Below are positions 51,904-60,161 of a stretch of 64,000 nt of DNA, piece by piece; the first letter of the stretch is position 1; the number at the start of each line of letters is the position of its first letter. A program made the translations under genes and the position numbers. The stretch is taken from positions 1-64,000 of the forward strand of contig CAMVBJ010000003.1 of the NCBI GenBank assembly GCA_947165675.1, written 5' to 3'. The notes below the pieces were generated by a model that saw only the letters and a list, made by a program, of their open reading frames with translations, was not told the origin of the DNA and searched no databases. The DNA comes from an uncultured Prevotellaceae bacterium. Lineage in GTDB: Bacteria; Bacteroidota; Bacteroidia; Bacteroidales; Muribaculaceae.

Positions 51904-53253
51904 ATGATAAAGAAAATGAAAAAGTATTTTAATATCTTTTTATTGTCGCTCGTTGCGCTCACGTCGATGACGATGATGTCTTGTAAAAACGAGACCGATG
52001 AGATCTTTGACGATGATGCTGTTACGCGTCTCGAGAATGCTAAGGATAACTTTATCAATATCCTTACCGACAAGGGTGGCAAGTGGCAGATGCAGTATTA
52101 TTCCAATAGCAATGAGCCCGGCTACGTCTATGTGATGACGTTCCGCACCGACGGCTCGGTGACCATTTCGGGTAAGAATATCTGGATTGGCAAGGTTGAG
52201 GGCGAGTCCCTGGACGTTCCCACCTACGGCAGCCAGACCTCGCTCTGGGATGTGATTACCGACAACGGCCCCGTGCTCTCCTTCAACAGCTTCAACAAGT
52301 ATTTCCACGTGTTTGCTGACCCCGAGGATATCCCCAGCATGAGTGATGAGGACACCGACGAGACCGGTTACGGCCACGAGGGTGACTATGAGTTTGACCT
52401 GATGAAGTACTCGGGTGACACGCTCTACATTACTGGTAAGAAATATGGTATCGACATGATCATGACCCGTCTCGATGCAGGCATCGACGACCATGTTTAC
52501 ATGGACGAGGTTGTCGCTATGGCCGATTCCTTCTTCAATGCCAAGATTCCTCAGGTCTATATGAACCTGCCTAATGGCACCCGCTGGATCATCAAGAATG
52601 GTGCAACCAGCATCTTGAAGATGTTCCGCGAGGGCGACGATGAGATTTCGACCTCTGTTAACCACAACGTGATTATCACTCATGACGGTCTGTCGTTCAT
52701 GAACCCCCTCACTGTTGATGGCTACACTGTACAGAACTTTATCCGTCAGGCCGACGGTTCGTTGCTGTGCCGTGATGACAACGAGACTACCATTACAGCC
52801 GATGACCTGAACATGGTATTCACCACCCCGACCTTCAAGTGGAAGTTCGATTTGACTCAGATGGGTGGCGTTCTTGCTGATCAGCTCGAACTGTTAAGGA
52901 CCGATTTGAATAATTATGGCAAGCGCAAGCTCTCAGCGATTGATATTTCTTATAATACCGACCTGGGTTGCTACTTGCTCGACTTCAGCTGCGTGTATCA
53001 GAAGAAAACTTTGCATGCCTCTTTCTACTTCAATGCTGAACTTGTTGGTGAGAACCAGATTAAGTTTAACTTCACCGGTGAGGGTAATGACGTGAGTGTT
53101 GTTTACGCCGAGAAGTGTCCGGCGTTCAACTCGTTTATCGCCGCAATGAATGGTGTGACTTATACGTTGACGACCAGCTCGCTGCTTGCTCCAGTAGATA
53201 TGAAGGTTACCGACAGCAGCAACGGTGCTAATTACTTCCAGTGCTGGTTGTAA
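51904..53253 (+). CDS. DUF4302-type lipoprotein
   Basis: This 449-residue lipoprotein (lipobox TSMTMMSC, Cys near 27) has a mature start of acidic residues and then a beta-rich domain (KWQMQYYSN...GYVYVMTFRTDGSVTISG), which I associate with DUF4302. The family recurs as the fourth gene of SusC-SusD-metallopeptidase loci and probably acts as an extra surface binding protein. It is 21 bases after the metallopeptidase gene and is the last gene before the operon terminator. Confidence 0.82.
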   Translation: MIKKMKKYFNIFLLSLVALTSMTMMSCKNETDEIFDDDAVTRLENAKDNFINILTDKGGKWQMQYYSNSNEPGYVYVMTFRTDGSVTISGKNIWIGKVEGESLDVPTYGSQTSLWDVITDNGPVLSFNSFNKYFHVFADPEDIPSMSDEDTDETGYGHEGDYEFDLMKYSGDTLYITGKKYGIDMIMTRLDAGIDDHVYMDEVVAMADSFFNAKIPQVYMNLPNGTRWIIKNGATSILKMFREGDDEISTSVNHNVIITHDGLSFMNPLTVDGYTVQNFIRQADGSLLCRDDNETTITADDLNMVFTTPTFKWKFDLTQMGGVLADQLELLRTDLNNYGKRKLSAIDISYNTDLGCYLLDFSCVYQKKTLHASFYFNAELVGENQIKFNFTGEGNDVSVVYAEKCPAFNSFIAAMNGVTYTLTTSSLLAPVDMKVTDSSNGANYFQCWL

Positions 53254-53273
53254 TCATCCGTTTCATGATATGG

Positions 53274-53318
53274 AACCGGGGTGTCTGCCCCCAATTGGTA
53301 ATGATACCCCGGTTTTTT
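53274..53318 (+). terminator. Terminator of the SusC-SusD operon
   Basis: A nine-base perfect stem (53274-53282 with 53306-53314) flanks a 23-base loop and runs into TTTTTT (53313-53318), 20 bases after the DUF4302 stop. Confidence 0.88.
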
Positions 53319-53378
53319 AATACTAAACAATGGATAAATACATTTTTTTATTTATATAACTTAATTAATTGATTTTTT

Positions 53379-55220
53379 ATGAAAAAGGTTTTACTTTTAG
53401 CAGCAGCCGCACTCATGGTGACGTCTGCAAATGCACAACTCACGAAGTCTGAGACCCACAAGGTTCCCGCTTGTCCTCAGACACAGTTGTTCAAACCCCA
53501 GCCCCTGCTGAAGGAGGCGCAGATGCGCACTCCGGGCTCTCCCGTTGTTAAGGCTCCCAAGAAGGCTGGTGCCGTTGACGTTTGGTATCGTCGTCCTGCT
53601 GGTGCATTCCCCGCAAGTCTTGTAGTACAGGATGGTGCATACGCTGGTCTGTATTATGCTCCTTTTATCTCTGTTAAGCCCTATGTTGACTATACCTTTA
53701 ATGGTTATGCTGAGGGTCAGAGTGCTGATGCTACCTATGAGTGGGATGTTCAGTACTATACAACCGATGAAGCAGGAAACTCTCAGCAGGTCTGGGAAAC
53801 CGTTCCTGGAATGGATCTGACCATGCAATACGAATATGAAACCGACTCAGTTCCCTTCTTCTATGTGACTGAGCCCAGTGGTAAGTTCTACTTCTGGAAC
53901 ATTCGTGGCTTTGAGATGGGCGGCACTGCAGACAAGCCCATTATCAACGCTGAGCACTGCGCTACCATCATGGGTGTTCCCAACACGATGGAGGTTTGGG
54001 ACCGTGACATCCTCAAGTCCAGTAAGTCTTTCTGCTACGGTGGCCGCAATGGTGACCAGCGCTATCCCATGTCCTACTACAGTGGTGCTAAGCCCTATGA
54101 CCCCAGAGGTGAAGAAGGTTCAGGCTACTGGTTCGGTAAGAACGGTGGCACCAACGGTGGTAGCCGTATTGACGGTATCGCTCAGGTCTTTGAGAAGCCG
54201 ACCGCTCCCTATCTGCTCAACCAGGTGGTTGTTGACTGCGCTGTCCTCGAGGTTACTGCTCCTGTCGAGATGACTTGTAAGATTTACAAGCTCGATGAAA
54301 TTCCTGCTTACAACGATTCCAATTCGGTTGCTCTGCCTGAGGAGCCCGGCGAACTCATCGCTATGGGTCGCGCTACCCTGACTCCCGAGACCGCAACCGA
54401 GACTGGTGACCTGATTTTCTTCACCCTCTACGGTGAGGAGGACGGTCTGCAGTATGACATCACCCCGACTATCGATTGCGCTATCCTCGTGGTTATTGAT
54501 GGTTACAACGAGCCCGAAATGGCTAATCTGAAGGACTTCTCTGCTATGATCAGCAGTGACATGTATGTCGATGAGGGTTATGGTGAGCTTGCTTACCTCA
54601 AACTTGGTCTCACTGATGAGGATGGTAACCTTGACCATTATGTATGGGCTGGACTCAATCGTTTCTTCGGTGGTGACGATAATGAGATGAAGACTGGTCT
54701 GACCATCTTCTTGAGCACCGAGAACCCCTATCTGACCTTCAACTACAATGCTGAGGATGGTGAGTACCTGTTCCCCGCCCAGGGTGGTGTCATGGAGAAG
54801 AAGTTCGGTGACCACACCTGCCGCAGCATCGAGTTCTGGTCATGGACTCCCAGTGCTGATGACGCTTGGTTCATTTCCTGCAACGATGAGGACGTTCCCG
54901 AATGGCTGAACATTGAGCTCACCGACAAGATGCAGAATGAGGAGTTCACTGGCCTGGTTAACGCTGTGGTTACTGCTGAACCCCTGCCCGCTGGCGTAGC
55001 TTATCGCGAGGCTGTTGTTCGCTTTGAGTTCCCCGGTGCTTATATTGACTATAAGTTCATGCAGGGTGAGCCTGGTGGCATTGGTGAGGTTATCACCAGT
55101 GGCGAGGCTGTTCCCGTTGGCTACTATGACATGATGGGTCGTCAGTACAACGACTTGCAGAATGGCGTGAACATCGTGAAGATGAGCGATGGCAGTGCCA
55201 AGAAGGTTCTCAAGAAGTAA
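53379..55220 (+). CDS. Secreted protein with BACON-like region and GVNIV-type tail
   Basis: This 613-residue exported protein has a signal peptide (residues 1-19, ending ANA) and a Lys/Pro-rich N-terminal linker. A large beta-rich body contains FFYVTEPSGKFYFWNI. Near residues 450-570 a BACON-like stretch ends in VVRFEFPGAYIDYKFMQGE. The C-terminal YYDMMGRQYNDLQNGVNIV...DGSAKKVLKK resembles type IX-like sorting tails and the end of the protein at 13567. Function is unknown; secretion or surface display is inferred. It follows the SusCD terminator and so has a separate promoter. Confidence 0.75.
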   Translation: MKKVLLLAAAALMVTSANAQLTKSETHKVPACPQTQLFKPQPLLKEAQMRTPGSPVVKAPKKAGAVDVWYRRPAGAFPASLVVQDGAYAGLYYAPFISVKPYVDYTFNGYAEGQSADATYEWDVQYYTTDEAGNSQQVWETVPGMDLTMQYEYETDSVPFFYVTEPSGKFYFWNIRGFEMGGTADKPIINAEHCATIMGVPNTMEVWDRDILKSSKSFCYGGRNGDQRYPMSYYSGAKPYDPRGEEGSGYWFGKNGGTNGGSRIDGIAQVFEKPTAPYLLNQVVVDCAVLEVTAPVEMTCKIYKLDEIPAYNDSNSVALPEEPGELIAMGRATLTPETATETGDLIFFTLYGEEDGLQYDITPTIDCAILVVIDGYNEPEMANLKDFSAMISSDMYVDEGYGELAYLKLGLTDEDGNLDHYVWAGLNRFFGGDDNEMKTGLTIFLSTENPYLTFNYNAEDGEYLFPAQGGVMEKKFGDHTCRSIEFWSWTPSADDAWFISCNDEDVPEWLNIELTDKMQNEEFTGLVNAVVTAEPLPAGVAYREAVVRFEFPGAYIDYKFMQGEPGGIGEVITSGEAVPVGYYDMMGRQYNDLQNGVNIVKMSDGSAKKVLKK

Positions 55221-55239
55221 TACAACCCTAAGGACTCAA

Positions 55240-55330
55240 GCATTGATGCCACAGTGACATCAATGCTCACCCCGAGTGGGGTGTCTCGAAATGAAGTGAA
55301 TCCCAAAAGTTTGATTGCAAACTTTTGGGG
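55240..55330 (+). terminator. Three successive perfect hairpins
   Basis: 55240-55249 pairs with 55259-55268, 55269-55274 with 55279-55284, and 55303-55314 with 55319-55330 (12 bp, ATTG loop). All are perfect. They probably form a strong 3' end for the secreted protein gene. Confidence 0.7.
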
Positions 55331-55413
55331 TTTACTTCTTTTTTATATACCCTCTATTTGAGTATCAGCGCTTTGTTTTGCTCAACATGCGTGTTTTTTT
55401 ACGGGAATTTGAT

Positions 55414-55421
55414 TACCTTTG
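55414..55421 (+). promoter_or_regulatory. -7 box directly before the TIGR04076 gene
   Basis: TACCTTTG ends four bases before the ATG at 55426, which predicts a leaderless transcript. Confidence 0.65.
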
Positions 55422-55425
55422 CACT

Positions 55426-55752
55426 ATGAACGACATCAATGACAATCCCTCCATGAGGCACGTGCGCATCACGGCTGTGCGGCAGACGGTCTATCGTGAC
55501 CTCATGGAACGCTTCGAGAACCCGATGGAGCACGCGTGTGACATCAGGGTGGGGCAGACCTTCATCTCTGAGGGTGGGCTTCGTCCGCCTGGCCTGTGCG
55601 GGAGTGCCTGGGAGTCGATGCGCCCATTTGTCGAGGCTCTCGCCCGTGGCGAGGGCAACTTCTATGATGGGTGGATGCGGAATCCTCACTCAGCCATGAT
55701 CTCCTGCAATGACGGTTTCCGTCCCGTGTCCTTCTACTTGGAGGCCCTATAG
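55426..55752 (+). CDS. TIGR04076-family protein
   Basis: The ATG at 55426 gives 108 residues; codons before it lie within or upstream of the promoter. The central CDIRVGQTFISEGG and C-terminal NFYDGWMRNPHSAMISCNDGFRPVSFYLEAL are the family signature as I know it, with the conserved Cys in ISCNDG. The family is of unknown function in Bacteroidetes and archaea. It is monocistronic in front of engB. The leaderless predicted mRNA is unusual. Confidence 0.83.
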   Translation: MNDINDNPSMRHVRITAVRQTVYRDLMERFENPMEHACDIRVGQTFISEGGLRPPGLCGSAWESMRPFVEALARGEGNFYDGWMRNPHSAMISCNDGFRPVSFYLEAL

Positions 55753-55795
55753 ATACTATAGACTTGCTATAACAACTTAAAAAACAAATAATATT

Positions 55796-56401
55796 ATGAT
55801 CATCAAGTCCGCCGAATATCAGATCAGCAACAGTGATTACCGCAAGTGCCCCGCCACCCAGTTGCCCGAGTATGCCTTCATCGGGCGCAGCAACGTGGGC
55901 AAGTCATCGCTCATCAACATGCTCACTGGCAGAAAAGCGCTGGCCAAGACCAGTGCGACGCCAGGCAAGACCATGCTCATCAACCACTTCCTTATCAATG
56001 GCGAGTGGTATATCGTCGATCTGCCAGGCTACGGCTTTGCCAAGCGCAGCAAGGAGGACCGTGACAAGCTGTGGCGCATGATTCAGGGCTATGTCCTCGG
56101 GCGTGAACAGATGACCAACCTGTTTGTCCTCGTGGACAGCCGCCTCAAGCCCCAGAAGATTGACCTCGAGTTCATGCAATGGCTGGGAGAGCATGGCGTC
56201 CCGTTCTCCATCGTGTTCACCAAGATGGACAAGCTCGGCAAGGTCGCCGGACCTGCTGCCGTTGCCGACTACAAGCGCGAGTTGCTCAAGACCTGGGAGG
56301 AATTGCCCCCCGTCTTCATGACATCGAGCGAGGATGCCCGCGGCCGCGATGAGTTGTTGAGCTATATCGATTCAATTAACCTACAACTGAAACAACAATA
56401 G
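55796..56401 (+). CDS. engB: Ribosome biogenesis GTP-binding protein YihA/YsxC
   Basis: This 201-residue GTPase takes part in large-subunit assembly. The G1 motif is [13 protein letters not shown]2 is the Thr in [10 protein letters not shown]3 is [10 protein letters not shown] and G4 is FTKMDKL. Length and motifs are normal and all are intact. It is followed after 15 bases by a GH2 gene, which may be on the same transcript. Confidence 0.95.
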   Translation: MIIKSAEYQISNSDYRKCPATQLPEYAFIGRSNVGKSSLINMLTGRKALAKTSATPGKTMLINHFLINGEWYIVDLPGYGFAKRSKEDRDKLWRMIQGYVLGREQMTNLFVLVDSRLKPQKIDLEFMQWLGEHGVPFSIVFTKMDKLGKVAGPAAVADYKRELLKTWEELPPVFMTSSEDARGRDELLSYIDSINLQLKQQ

Positions 56402-56416
56402 TATTTTATAACCAAG

Positions 56417-58825
56417 ATGAGAGTCAATTTATTACTCATGGCAGTTCTGCTGGCAATCCCAGCGCTGGCACAGAACCATCGCGAGACCTTCCTGAATGAG
56501 GGTTGGCAATTCTCGCGCGACAAGGCTACGTGGCAAGAAGTCACTGTGCCTCACGACTGGGCCATCGGCGGCCCCTTTGACAAGAAGTGGGACCTGCAGG
56601 TCGTCGCCATCAAGGAGAATGGCGAGGACGTTGCCACCGAGAAGTCTGGCCGCTCGGGTGCCCTGCCCTGGATAGGCAAGGGATACTACAAGACCACGTT
56701 TGCCGTGCCTCATGACTATGAGCGGGCTCAGCTCGTGTTTGACGGTGCCATGGCCGACCCCCACGTCTATGTCAACGGCCAGTTGGCGGGCCACTGGGCC
56801 TATGGTTACAACGCCTTTATCGTCGATGTAACCCCCTACATCCACCACGACGGCACGCCCAATGCACTCGAGGTGCATCTCGAGAACCTGGAGGAGAGTA
56901 ACCGTTGGTATCCCGGTGGCGGCATCTACCGCCCTGTGAAACTGGTGATGACGCGCGAGAAGGATGCGTCGCTCGACACGTGGGGCATGTATGTGCGCAC
57001 CCTATCGATTGAGGGCGAAAAGGCTACTCTGCAGTTCGAGCATCAACTGGATGCTGAGACCGTCATCGATAATGACCTTGAACTGGAGTTTTCACTCAGC
57101 GATGCCCGTGGAGTACAAGTGCTCAGCCACAAGAGCCGTCCCGACGGCTTGGGACATTTTGCCACGCGTCTTGACGTGTATGCGCCCTCGTTGTGGTCGC
57201 CCGAGAAGCCTTATCTCTACACCGTCACGGCCACACTGCGCCACAAGGGCATAGAGGTGGACCGTCAGAGCACCAAGGTGGGCATCCGCACCGTCTCGTT
57301 TAGCAAGGAGGGCGGATTCCAGCTCAACGGCGAGCGCCGCAAGATCAAGGGCGTGTGCCTGCATCATGACCTGGGTCCGCTGGGCGCCGCTATCAACAAG
57401 ACAGCCCTCATCCGCCAGATCGAGATGATGAAGGCCATGGGCGCCGATGCCATCCGCACCGCCCACAACATGCCCTCCACCTGGCAGATGGAAATCTGCG
57501 ACAGCCTGGGCATGATGGTCATGGCCGAGAGTTTTGACGGCTGGCGTGAGCCCAAGGTGCGCAACGGCTACGGCCGCTACTGGGACGAGTGGTGGCAGCA
57601 GGACGTCCGCAACCTGGTGCTCAACCACCGCAACCATCCCAGCATCATCATGTGGAGTGTGGGCAACGAGATCCCCGAGCAGTGGAAGCCCGAGGGCGTG
57701 CGCCGCTACAAGGACCTCATCGCCCTGTGCCACCAGTATGATCCCTCGCGCATGGTCACCTGTGGCATGGACCAGGCCGACGGCGCCATCTGGTGTGGCT
57801 TTGCCCAGATGGCCGACGTGCCAGGCTACAACTACCGTTTGCACAAGTATGACGAGATGATCGAGCGCTTGCCCCAGGGTTTCATCCTGGGCAGCGAGAC
57901 GGCATCGACCGTGAGCTCCCGTGGTCACTACTGCTTCCCCGACACCGTGGCTACCAATAAGGCATGGCCTGACGGCCAGTGCTCGGGCTATGATGTGGAG
58001 TACTGCTGGTGGAGCAATCTGCCCGATGACGACTGGAAGATGCAGGAAGACCGCGAATGGACGGTGGGCGAGTTTGTGTGGACAGGCTATGACTACCTGG
58101 GCGAGCCGACCCCCTACGACGAATACTGGCCCTCGCGCAGCAGCTACTTCGGCATCTGCGACTTGGCAGGCCTGCCCAAGGACCGCTACTACCTGTACCG
58201 TAGCCACTGGAACAAGACCGATCACACCATCCACCTGTTGCCCCACTGGACGTGGCCCGGTCGCGAGGGCAAGGTGACCCCGGTATATTGCTACACCGAC
58301 TATCCCAGTGCCGAGCTCTTTGTCAACGGCAAGAGCCAGGGACGCATCACCAAGAACGATACCACTCGCCTGGACCGTTACCGCCTGCGCTGGCGTGATG
58401 TCGTCTATCAGCCCGGCGAAATCAAGGTGGTCGTCTATGACGCCCAGGGCAACAAAGCTGGTCAGCAGGTGGTCAAGACCGCTGGCAAACCTAAAAAGTT
58501 GTTGCTCGAACCCGAGCGCAAGACCATCAAGGCCGACGGTAACGACTTGGCTTACGTCACCGTGAGCCTCGTTGACAAGAACGGCACCCTGTGCCCTGAC
58601 GCCGCCAACCGATTGCAGTTCAGCGTCACGGGAGCGGGAACCTACAAGGCTGCGTGCAACGGTGACGCCACCTCGCTGGAGCCGTTCACTGAGCCCCAGA
58701 TGAGCCTCTTCCACGGCCAGCTGGTAGTAGTCTGTCAGGCAGGGAAAACTCCAGGCGTGATGACCCTCACCGTCAAGGACCCCGCCACCGGCATGAAATC
58801 CAGCGTAAAGATCAATGTAAAATAA
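56417..58825 (+). CDS. Glycoside hydrolase family 2 (beta-galactosidase-like)
   Basis: This 802-residue exported enzyme (signal peptide 1-18, ending ALA) has a sugar-binding domain (residues 20-180), an Ig-like domain (180-295), a TIM barrel (295-600) and C-terminal DUF4982-like and extra beta domains. The acid/base is E418 in WSVGNEIPEQ. The nucleophile is most likely E494 in LGSETASTVSS, the form seen in Bacteroides GH2. The substrate is probably a beta-galactoside, but GH2 also covers mannosides and glucuronides. It follows engB by 15 bases and ends at a terminator. It is outside the SusCD operon. Confidence 0.9.
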   Translation: MRVNLLLMAVLLAIPALAQNHRETFLNEGWQFSRDKATWQEVTVPHDWAIGGPFDKKWDLQVVAIKENGEDVATEKSGRSGALPWIGKGYYKTTFAVPHDYERAQLVFDGAMADPHVYVNGQLAGHWAYGYNAFIVDVTPYIHHDGTPNALEVHLENLEESNRWYPGGGIYRPVKLVMTREKDASLDTWGMYVRTLSIEGEKATLQFEHQLDAETVIDNDLELEFSLSDARGVQVLSHKSRPDGLGHFATRLDVYAPSLWSPEKPYLYTVTATLRHKGIEVDRQSTKVGIRTVSFSKEGGFQLNGERRKIKGVCLHHDLGPLGAAINKTALIRQIEMMKAMGADAIRTAHNMPSTWQMEICDSLGMMVMAESFDGWREPKVRNGYGRYWDEWWQQDVRNLVLNHRNHPSIIMWSVGNEIPEQWKPEGVRRYKDLIALCHQYDPSRMVTCGMDQADGAIWCGFAQMADVPGYNYRLHKYDEMIERLPQGFILGSETASTVSSRGHYCFPDTVATNKAWPDGQCSGYDVEYCWWSNLPDDDWKMQEDREWTVGEFVWTGYDYLGEPTPYDEYWPSRSSYFGICDLAGLPKDRYYLYRSHWNKTDHTIHLLPHWTWPGREGKVTPVYCYTDYPSAELFVNGKSQGRITKNDTTRLDRYRLRWRDVVYQPGEIKVVVYDAQGNKAGQQVVKTAGKPKKLLLEPERKTIKADGNDLAYVTVSLVDKNGTLCPDAANRLQFSVTGAGTYKAACNGDATSLEPFTEPQMSLFHGQLVVVCQAGKTPGVMTLTVKDPATGMKSSVKINVK

Positions 58826-58837
58826 CATCCATTTCTC

Positions 58838-58871
58838 AAGAGGGCACTGATAAACAAGTGCTCTCTTTTTT
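58838..58871 (+). terminator. Terminator of the GH2 gene
   Basis: A stem of about nine to eleven bases (58838-58848 with 58857-58867, including a wobble) runs into TTTTTT. It lies just upstream of the next start. Confidence 0.85.
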
Positions 58872-58882
58872 CAGTGATCATA

Positions 58883-60064
58883 ATGATGATGGAAAAGAAC
58901 GAATATCAGCGGTTGAAAAACCTTGCCGACTCGGGCATCAAGGACCACACCAGGGCGCGCGAGGCATTTGAGGCTCTTTATCCGGTGTGGAAGGAGGGCA
59001 ATCTGCCCGATCGGTTGCACAATTCCTTTGCATGGATCATCTACTATCATGTGCGTCATGAGCAAGCGACGATGCCCTCGTTAGAGATGCGACAGGCATT
59101 GGCTGCCTATCTGGCGCTCGACAATGAGCGCCCGTCACGGTTGCATTCCCGCATCCTGTTGATGGCGACACGTCTCAAGGCGCGTGACGCAGAATTCAAG
59201 TTCGGCAAGTTCTTTGAAATGTGGGGCATGAACAACCTCACCGATGAGGACTGGCAGCAAGACAAGAAAGAGGGTAGAGACGGGACCGTGACATTCATCT
59301 CGGTTGCCGAGCACGCCATCCGACTCTACGCTAAGGAATTGCATGAAGCCAGGACAAAGGAATTCAATCCCGATTTTGAACCGTTGCTGGTCAAAGCCAT
59401 CAAGCAGTATCCCTCCCAGGGGCTATACAAGTATTACCTGGCCCGATTGTATGCCGCCTTGGGCCAAAAGTCCAAGGCTGTCAGAGCCTACAAGAAACTG
59501 GCGCTCATCACGGGCCAGTCCTACATCTGGAGCGACCTCGCCGCCCTCTTGATTGACCCCGTCCAGCGCAAGGCCGCCCTCTGCAAGGCTTTGCTGCTGC
59601 AACGTGATGTTAACAAGACGGGAAGACTGCACCTGGGCCTGGCCCAATTGCTCATCAAGGAGAAAAAGTTTCCCGAGGCCGCTTGTGAACTGCGTCAGTA
59701 TCGTGACATCTACACCCGCAACGGTTGGCACTTGAGCGACTATTACCAGCGCCTGCGTCAGGGAGTTCCAGCCGACACGCAACCCCTGCTCGACAACCGC
59801 GCTCTGTATCAGCAGTCGTTGGCAGTGCTGGATGAATTTCTCTACAATGACCTTCCCGAAGTCGCACTGACACTCACCACCGAGTTCAAGGACAGGCGCG
59901 GCAACATGACCGCTCGATTGGTAATGGATAGCGGCAAGGCCGTGTTCCTGCCTGCCATGCGCCTGGCAAGTGATACCCAAGGTGTTCGCGTCCGTCACTA
60001 CATGGCTCGCATCGTCAATCCCGATGACCGCCCACGGGTCGTCACCCTGCGACCCAAAGAATAA
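58883..60064 (+). CDS. TPR-like cytoplasmic protein of unknown function
   Basis: This product of about 393 residues starts with three Met codons (58883, 58886, 58889) and the GTG at 58874 is less likely. It has no signal peptide. The N-terminal LPDRLHNSFAWIIYYHVRHE and several 34-residue-like helical repeats (for example GLYKYYLARLYAALGQKSKAVRAYKKL) indicate a TPR superhelix. The C-terminal 80 residues are beta-rich. Proteins with this type of N-terminus appear in Bacteroidales genomes as orphans. The promoter would have to lie near the GH2 terminator. Function is not known to me. Confidence 0.75.
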   Translation: MMMEKNEYQRLKNLADSGIKDHTRAREAFEALYPVWKEGNLPDRLHNSFAWIIYYHVRHEQATMPSLEMRQALAAYLALDNERPSRLHSRILLMATRLKARDAEFKFGKFFEMWGMNNLTDEDWQQDKKEGRDGTVTFISVAEHAIRLYAKELHEARTKEFNPDFEPLLVKAIKQYPSQGLYKYYLARLYAALGQKSKAVRAYKKLALITGQSYIWSDLAALLIDPVQRKAALCKALLLQRDVNKTGRLHLGLAQLLIKEKKFPEAACELRQYRDIYTRNGWHLSDYYQRLRQGVPADTQPLLDNRALYQQSLAVLDEFLYNDLPEVALTLTTEFKDRRGNMTARLVMDSGKAVFLPAMRLASDTQGVRVRHYMARIVNPDDRPRVVTLRPKE

Positions 60065-60096
60065 ACAACTGAATCTTCTGAAAAATCTGAATTAAA

Positions 60097-60153
60097 AACT
60101 ACGAATTACGCTAATGATGCAATTATTAATAGCCATTAGCGTAATTCGTAGTT
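60097..60153. repeat. Dispersed palindrome, copy D (perfect arms)
   Basis: The arms 60097-60116 and 60134-60153 are perfectly complementary over 20 bases with a 17-base loop. The core ACTACGAATTACGC is shared with copies A and B. It lies between convergent genes. Confidence 0.8.
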
Positions 60154-60161
60154 CTTTACGG

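Noticed and set aside
57092-58828. 578-codon minus-strand ORF
   Set aside because: It is entirely antisense to the GH2 gene, which has a signal peptide and catalytic residues; no promoter or family match.
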